In this document: positions 58,225-64,000 of the stretch, in pieces
Layout: every line of letters begins with the position of its first letter
How positions within the stretch are numbered: position 1 is the stretch's first letter
Assembly (NCBI RefSeq): GCF_037893015.1
Contig: NC_133661.1
Location: forward strand, 186,064,306 to 186,128,305
DNA length: 64,000 bases
DNA from: Macrotis lagotis
Lineage: Eukaryota; Chordata; Mammalia; Peramelemorphia; Peramelidae
Reading direction: 5' to 3'
Made by a program: the position numbers and the translations under genes
Notes under the pieces: generated by a model
Seen by the model: the letters and a program-made list of their open reading frames with translations, nothing else
Databases searched by the model: none
Told to the model about the DNA's origin: nothing

Positions 58225-59780
58225 ATTTTAGTGATTTTTAGGACATAGTAATCAGTTGTCTTTTGAAATAGACTAATTCACAATGCCATCAACAACACAT
58301 TAATGTTCTTGTTTTCAGTAAACCCGTCTAATATTTGTCATTTTTGGTCATCTTTGACAATTTGATGGATGTGAGGGTAGGATGGGGGTAAATCTAATTT
58401 ACTCTTCTCTAATTATTATTTGGAACATGTTTTTAAAATGGCTATTGATAACTTGCATTTTATCCTTTGAGTACTGTCAGTTCTAAGTTCATATATGTAT
58501 GTATGTATGTATGTATGTCTACAAAGTCCCTATATTTTGATTCAGTCATTTTAGTTGTGTCTAACAGAAGGATCCCTTTTTAGGATTTTTTTTGTAAAGA
58601 TACTAGAATGGCTTGACATTTTCTTCAGTTTATCTTACAGATTAGGAAACTGAGGCAAACAGGGTTAAGCAACTTGTACAGGATCATAGAGCTAGTATTT
58701 TCCTGGGGCTGAATTTGAACTCAGATCTTCCTTAGTCCAGCTCCAGTGCTCTTCTACTATGCTACCTATACATATTTGGATAACAGACTTTAATCAGAGG
58801 TATTTGGTGTAAAAATTTTCCACATATAACCATGTCTCTCCTAATTCTGATTTTTTTGTTTGCTTTTGGTGAAAAAGCTTTTCAATTCTCTTTAAGCCAA
58901 ACTGTCCATTTTACCTTTTATGATCATCTTTGTCAAGATATCCTCTCCATACATATTGGTGAATTGTTCAACTTTTCCTTTATATTTACTTTAGTTAAAA
59001 TTTGTTTCTATTTGGAGTATGTTGAACTGTTAACCTTACCCTAATTTCTACCAACTTCCTTATTTTTTTCAATAGTTTTTTGTTGCCAAGTGAGCCTTTA
59101 TGCCAGTGATCACTTTGTCTTAAGTATCTAATCTGTTCCATTGATTTCTCTTTAGCCACTAGAAAATAGTTTTGCTAATTATTGCTTTATAGTACAATTT
59201 GAAATATGGCACCACTATACCCAGTTTCTTCCCAATTTTTTCATGATTTTCCAAGGAATTTGAAAACATTTTTTCCTCCAAATGAATTTAGTTAATCTTT
59301 TTTAGTTCTAAAAAGTAACCTTTTTATAGTTTGATTGATAAATACTGAATCTCAATACTAATTTAGGCAATACTATGATTTTTATCACAAAGGTACAGTT
59401 TATTATGATCGATTATTTGTCTAATTAGTGAAATTTTCCCTTATTTCTATAAAGAGTGTTTCATAGTTCTTTCACAGAATTCCTACATGTTTCTGGGTAA
59501 GCAAACTCCAAAATATTTTGTATTAATTCTGTATTGATTTCAAATTGAATCTCTTTTTCAATTTTTTCTATTCAGTTTTGTGAGTGTGATGATTTTATAC
59601 AGTGATGATTTTGATAGTTTTATTTTTATTCTGCTAATTTTATAAACTTATGAATTGTTCTACATAATCCTTTTGCTGAATCTCTAAGACTACATAGACT
59701 ATCATGTTTAGGGAAAAAACATTAATTTTGTTCCTTACCTGTTTTATTATTTACAAAATTTCTTTTTCTTCCCTAACAGT
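58225..59780 (-). mobile_element. Old L1-type fragment, reversed, with SINE
   Basis: Shows reversed L1-type landmarks such as 'tgccatcaacaacacattaatg', 'ttgctttatagtacaatttgaaatatggcacc' and 'cccaattttttcatgatt'. A (TATG)n run (58493-58518) and a reversed RTE-tailed SINE (about 58540-58775) interrupt it. Confidence 0.5.
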
Positions 59781-59789
59781 TAATATTTT

Positions 59790-61420
59790 TTTTAATTTTG
59801 AAAATTTTTATCACTGAATTTTGTTTTCATTTCAGTTCCAAATTCTCCCTTCTCCTCTCCCCACCCTACTCCTTGAGAGGACAATACAATTAAAATTCAT
59901 TACAAACATGTACAGATGTGCAAAACAAAGATCCACATTAGCCATGTTCCATTAAAAAAAAAGTAGGAAAAAAGAAATGGAAGAAAACGTGCTTCAATCA
60001 GATTGTAACTCACTCAGTTCTTTTTCTGGAGGATAATAGCATGAGTTCTTTGGAATTTTGTTTCATCTTTGTGTTACTCAGTGTTGATTACCATTATAAT
60101 ACAATTGTTTCTGTATAAATTGTTTTCCTGTCTCTGCTCACTTCATTTTACATCAGTTCTTATAATTTTTCCAGTTTTATTTTTTTTTTTTTTGGAAATC
60201 ATTACCATCTTAGAGCACAACAGCATTCCATTATTTCACATATCATAACTTGTTTAATCCATCTATAATTGATGGGCATCTTCTCAGCTTTTAATTCTTT
60301 GCCATGACAAAAAAATTTTACCTTCTTTATTTGATCTCTCTGGAGTATAACATATTTCCCCATGTATTAGACACATCCTTTTTTGAAAAATTTGGGGTCT
60401 AAAAACTGGGAGCATCTTATATAGTGGTTGTAGATTTTTTACTTGCATTTCTTGCTTTTTTTTACACTTCTTGTCTTGGTGCTCATTGTTTTGCATTTGT
60501 TACTGGTAAATTAGGTTACATTTTGCCACATTCTGCCCAGAAATGGCTCAGAAAAAATTTTTGTGTTGAATTCAAGTTTAAAATGATTCAGGTGGTAAAG
60601 TGAATGGAAATGGTGCTGCTGAATGATTTGGTCCTCCTCCAACTGAGAAAACAATCTGAGATTGGCTACAGGAAGAAGAACCCCTACTGAAAATGGCCGG
60701 CAGAAGAAGGTCATGAAAGTTAAGTCAGCAAAATGGACTGAGTTAGAGAGGGAATTGAAGAGATGGGTTAAAGAGAAAAGGGCAAGTGGAATTCCTGTGT
60801 CCACAAAGAGGCAAGGAGGCAAGAAGAATTGCTGATGAAAAAGAAGACTGATTTCAAAGGAGACAATTGGTGCTTCAGGTTCATGAGACAAAATGGACTA
60901 ACCATGAGTCCACACAACAGACTTGTCCAAAAGATGCCTGAAAGCTATTAACAGAATATCTTTGAATTTCATGATGAATAAAACTTGAGTTCAATAACTT
61001 TATGTAATACATTTTTTTCAAATTTCAGGTCCCCAAAATTAAGCTATGTCTTATACACATGGGGAAATACGATATACCCAGTGGCAGTATTGCTGGGCTG
61101 CAGTGTACTTTTTAATAACTTTCTGGACATAATTCCAAATTGCTTTCCAGAATGATTAATCTACTTTGCAACTGCAGCAGTAGTGCATTATTGAACCTGT
61201 TTTCCCATATCTCCTCTAGCATTTGTCATTTTCCACTTTTGTCATCTTTTCTAGGGTAATGTGTGGTATCTTAGAAATGTTTGAACTTGAATGTCTATAA
61301 TTATTAGTGATTTAGAGTATTTTTTCTTGAGGTTATTGATGATTTTAGCTTGGATTTCTCTTGATGCATAGCATTCATTATATTTGATATTCCCTTCTAT
61401 TTAGACATATTTCCAGTCTC
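59790..61420 (-). mobile_element. L1 3' UTR to ORF2 end, reversed, split by a DNA transposon
   Basis: 59790-60354 holds the reversed 3' end (ccatctataattgatgggcatcttctcagcttttaattctttgcc). 61070-61420 continues with 'cagtggcagtattgctggg', 'ttccaaattgctttccagaatgatt' and 'catatctcctctagcatttgtc'. Homology is interrupted exactly by the element at 60355-61067. Confidence 0.65.
60355..61067 (+). mobile_element. pogo/Tigger-type DNA transposon, internally deleted
   Basis: Terminal inverted repeats (left TTTCCCCATGTATTAGACACA; right, reversed, TTTCCCCATGTGTATAAGACA) are bordered by TA on both sides, the target of Tc1/mariner elements. The plus strand keeps remnants of a CENP-B/Tc5-type DNA-binding region: FGPPPTEKTI, KWTELERELKRWVKEKRASG, and FKGDNWCFRFMRQNGLTMS. 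Stops interrupt it, and the DDE catalytic part is missing after MPESY. At 713 bp it is a deleted, immobile copy. Confidence 0.78.
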
Positions 61421-61422
61421 AG

Positions 61423-61524
61423 TTTCTAAACTGGAACTTTTTAAAAGAAATTTATTTCTTGATTTTGGATTTTACATATACCCCTAATCTCACTCCAGTC
61501 TTTACATTTCTAAACTGGAACTTT
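61423..61524. repeat. 18-bp direct repeat around a 66-bp insert
   Basis: TTTCTAAACTGGAACTTT occurs at 61423-61440 and 61507-61524. The enclosed 66 bp start with an A/T-rich tract, as a very short retro-insertion would in reverse orientation. Confidence 0.7.
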
Positions 61525-62449
61525 GTGCTAAAACAAGCTCAATCCTGTCCTTCATTCTTGGATAGAACTGGATAGAACTTGGATAGAAGATTTTTCTCCT
61601 CTGAAGTCTGGATGCAATTCTAGATAGTGTAATTGGAACCAGACCCAAGAACATAGTCCCTGACTTCTGCTTTCTCTACTTGTGACCCAGCTTGGGTATC
61701 AGAATCAGCCCTTTTTTATCTCTCTTTGTGCAGTCCCCAACCAGGAGTAGACTCCATCACCTGCTGTGGCCCTAATAGGCCCCAACAGATGTCAGAGAAT
61801 GTACTTATTTCAGACTTATTAGAAGACCCCCAGGCATGTATGTACACACTGCTTGGACTACCTCCTTACACAATGAATACCCTCCTGGGGCTGGTTCTGT
61901 GCCATACTGTATCTCTAATAATTGAGGGCCAATCTAACAAAAAAAATAATTGAGGGCTAAGATTCTGCTGGCTTCAGACCTTGTTTATCAATGATAGGGC
62001 AAATTTTAGGTAACAAAGCACCTGTAAGTTTTATGCTCTATTTATCAGAGATTAGCCAGGCTTCAGACACCTTGGCATGCATCAGTGATGAGCATTCACA
62101 GACTTCTGGCTGTTTAATTGTGTATCTCATTCTGGGCCACATGAAAGAGACTGCTTATATTTCTCTTTCATTTTATTGATTATAATACAATCTGGTGCAC
62201 TTTTAAATATTTTTATGCAGTTTTTGGTTGTAAAGTTAACTTCCTTTTAGACCTTTCAAATTACCATTATGGGATTTCCCTGGGACTTGATTTTTATCCC
62301 TCACTCTAAACCCTTTAATTATATTGTAGATACAAAAGCAATAAAATGTATTTGATTTTTAAGAAAGAAAGAGCAGAGAGGGGATGACTACTGGAATAAG
62401 GTCCTGGATGAGATGAAAATGTGGATGGGAGCAGTAAAAGGAGATATTC
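61525..62449. other. No recognised feature
   Basis: Plus-strand frames (61726-61953, 61991-62179) have no recognised domain. Confidence 0.35.
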
Positions 62450-62600
62450 TTTTTTAAAAATTTTATTTAATTTTTTTTATCCCAGCTATATACAAAAGTA
62501 AGTTTCAACATTTACATCTAAAACCTTGAATTCCAAATTCTCTCCCTTCCTCCCACCTCATTCTCCCTACTGAGAAAGCAAGTTACTTGATGTAGGTTAA
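62450..62600 (-). repeat. L1-like 3' UTR fragment, reversed
   Basis: 'aaaaattttatttaattttttttatcccagctatatac ... ttccaaattctctcccttcctcccacctc' matches the recurring pattern. Confidence 0.5.
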
Positions 62601-62612
62601 AAATGTGTAGCC

Positions 62613-63530
62613 ATGGGGAAGTAAAGCCAAGATAGTGGTGTGAGGGCAGGAATTCCCAGGAATTCTTCCCCCAAAAACTCCAAAAGTTGTGAAATTATGG
62701 ACTCTAACCAAATTTCGGGGGGGGGGGCAGAACCCACAGAAAGACTAAGTGAAACAATTTCCCAGTCCAAGACAACTTGGTAGATCTGTGGGAAAGGTCA
62801 GTTCCACCAGGACCTGGGTTGAAGAAAGTGACCTTACACTGGAGCAAACCAGCTCCAGCTTTCCAGGAACAGCCTGAAGGGTACCTGGGTCCTTGGGGGC
62901 ACCTGGGTGGTGGCAGCTGGGGTTTCCAGATCTTTTAGCCCAGGGATAGAGGGATGGCTTGAAGGGTCAGTGGGAGAACTCTGCTGCACCAGAACAAGCA
63001 CAGAGCCCAGGCCAGAGCATGGAGCCCAGGTCTCAGAGTACCCATAGAACAGCTGCTTCCAGAGTGCTCAGCCCACAGAAGGTAAAGGAGTGAGGAGAGA
63101 CTGCAAATACTCTTTGATATTCCTGGGGCAGGACTCTGCTGTTTGCCCACATTCAGATCCAGAGTCCAGTCTGCCCCCTGCCCACTACCATAGTGGAGCA
63201 GGGACCCTCCTCACAGTTCCAGGGCAGAGAGAGGAATACTTGTGGTCATTCACAGGCCAGGAGAGCAGTCAGAGCCTCTCATAAGACCTTGAAGGAATTA
63301 AGATTCAGGGAGGTATGACTAAAACCTCCCAAAACTTTGGAAATGAGGTAAATCAATCATAGACTGAGCAAATGAGCATACAATAGAAAAAGAAGAATCT
63401 GACAATAGAAAATTATTTTGGTACCAAAATAGCATATAGCTCTGTATGGATTAACATGTCAATGTCTGTATATGAATATGAAACAATTACAATTAATTAT
63501 TGAGGAATGCTAATGAGTAAACAAAATATT
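62613..63530 (+). mobile_element. L1 5' UTR fragment
   Basis: Starts GGGGAAGTAAAGCCAAGATA, the L1-type 5' start also seen at 30508 (-). A GC-richer leader follows, then 'agactgagcaaatgagcatac'. It stops before any ORF1 coiled coil. Short frames here are leader artefacts. Confidence 0.6.
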
Positions 63531-64000
63531 CTTTTCTGACTCCAACAGGAGAAATGACATTTATCTAGGAAAACAATGAATTAAAATTGAGCTTAAGTAT
63601 CTGTAGTATGGGGAGTAGGATATTACAAGAAGGAAAAATAGTATTTAAGTAAAATCTGAAAAATAAAGAAAAGATATAGGGCTCCCTGGTAGCACTGGGA
63701 GAGAGTTAAATAAGTTCCTACCAGGAGAAGATAGGTTGGAAATAGAGAATACAAACTTCTCAGAGAATCAGTTCAAGAAGGCTTCTGGAGAAGAGGAGGT
63801 GATTGAATTTAAATAGCCAGACAGAGCAGTACAAATAAAAGCATCTTAAACTTGTCACCTATTCTGGACAAATAAATACTTCTACTGTAATATGTACCTA
63901 TGAATATGTGTATCTCTGTATACAAATATAATGTAATGATAAGTATATATAATGTACATTTATGACATATGTGTATACGTATATGCATATATTAAAACTG
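63531..64000. other. No clear feature
   Basis: An old LINE-like stretch may lie at 63660-63840 (aagttcctaccaggagaag ... aaggcttctggagaagagg). The end is TA/GT-rich. Confidence 0.3.

Noticed and set aside
60511-60891. 126-codon minus-strand frame
   Set aside because: Antisense of the transposase relic in the pogo-type element; it has no domain of its own.
1-64000. CRISPR arrays, bacterial operons, rRNA genes
   Set aside because: No regularly spaced repeats with unique spacers, no ribosomal sequence, and base composition and transposons are those of a mammalian nuclear genome.

Overview
The window reads as AT-rich nuclear DNA from a marsupial. The evidence is a pancreatic-type ribonuclease gene very like what I recall of kangaroo RNase 1, and about twenty copies of one tRNA-headed SINE typical of marsupial genomes (WSINE/CORE-SINE style). 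L1 and half-L1 (HAL1-type) LINEs, L2/MIR relics and long-tailed RTE-type SINEs also fit. An Australian marsupial is my best guess from the SINE type, but I cannot fix the species. Real coding content is very low; almost everything else is transposon sediment.

The host genes belong to the RNase A superfamily. An intact RNASE1-like gene (+) lies at 3.18-4.95 kb, with TATA box, noncoding first exon, splice sites, a single coding exon and a poly(A) signal. A decayed RNase A paralogue (-) lies at 23.3-23.7 kb. An intact but highly diverged member (-) lies at 54.46-54.90 kb. The last keeps the signal peptide, all eight cysteines and the coding-exon architecture. It has lost His12 (now Leu), and it ends before the usual His119 motif. 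It is therefore predicted to be a secreted, strongly basic protein with an RNase fold and no catalysis. The window is part of an RNase gene cluster with one active, one dead and one apparently repurposed member. The only other host-gene sequence is a processed pseudogene of tetraspanin TSPAN17 (17.4-18.9 kb) with poly(A) tail and target-site duplication.

Repeat layout: 0-0.9 kb, 3' part of a HAL1/L1-type LINE. 8.4-10.6 kb, old L3/CR1-like LINE pieces with SINEs. 11.8-13.1 kb, a reversed non-L1 LINE with reverse-transcriptase remnants. 15.6-22.3 kb, an old reversed L1 area broken by a younger L1 3' end, the TSPAN17 retrocopy and a hAT-like DNA element. 25-26 kb, another L1 piece. 26.7-30.6 kb, an L2 interrupted by a SINE and by a complete-ended HAL1-type element that itself carries two SINEs. 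33.6-38.9 kb, L2 and reversed L1 with SINEs. 40.65-41.05 kb, a solo LTR. 50.1-51.4 kb, SINEs and an L1 ORF2 tail. 51.77-53.77 kb, a short two-LTR endogenous-retrovirus fossil. 58.1-61.4 kb, reversed L1 split by a pogo-type DNA transposon. 62.6-63.5 kb, an L1 5' end. Long stretches (notably 42-46 kb) hold nothing I recognise.

The most promising biology is the non-catalytic, cationic RNase-fold protein at 54.5-54.9 kb and its relation to the other two RNase loci.
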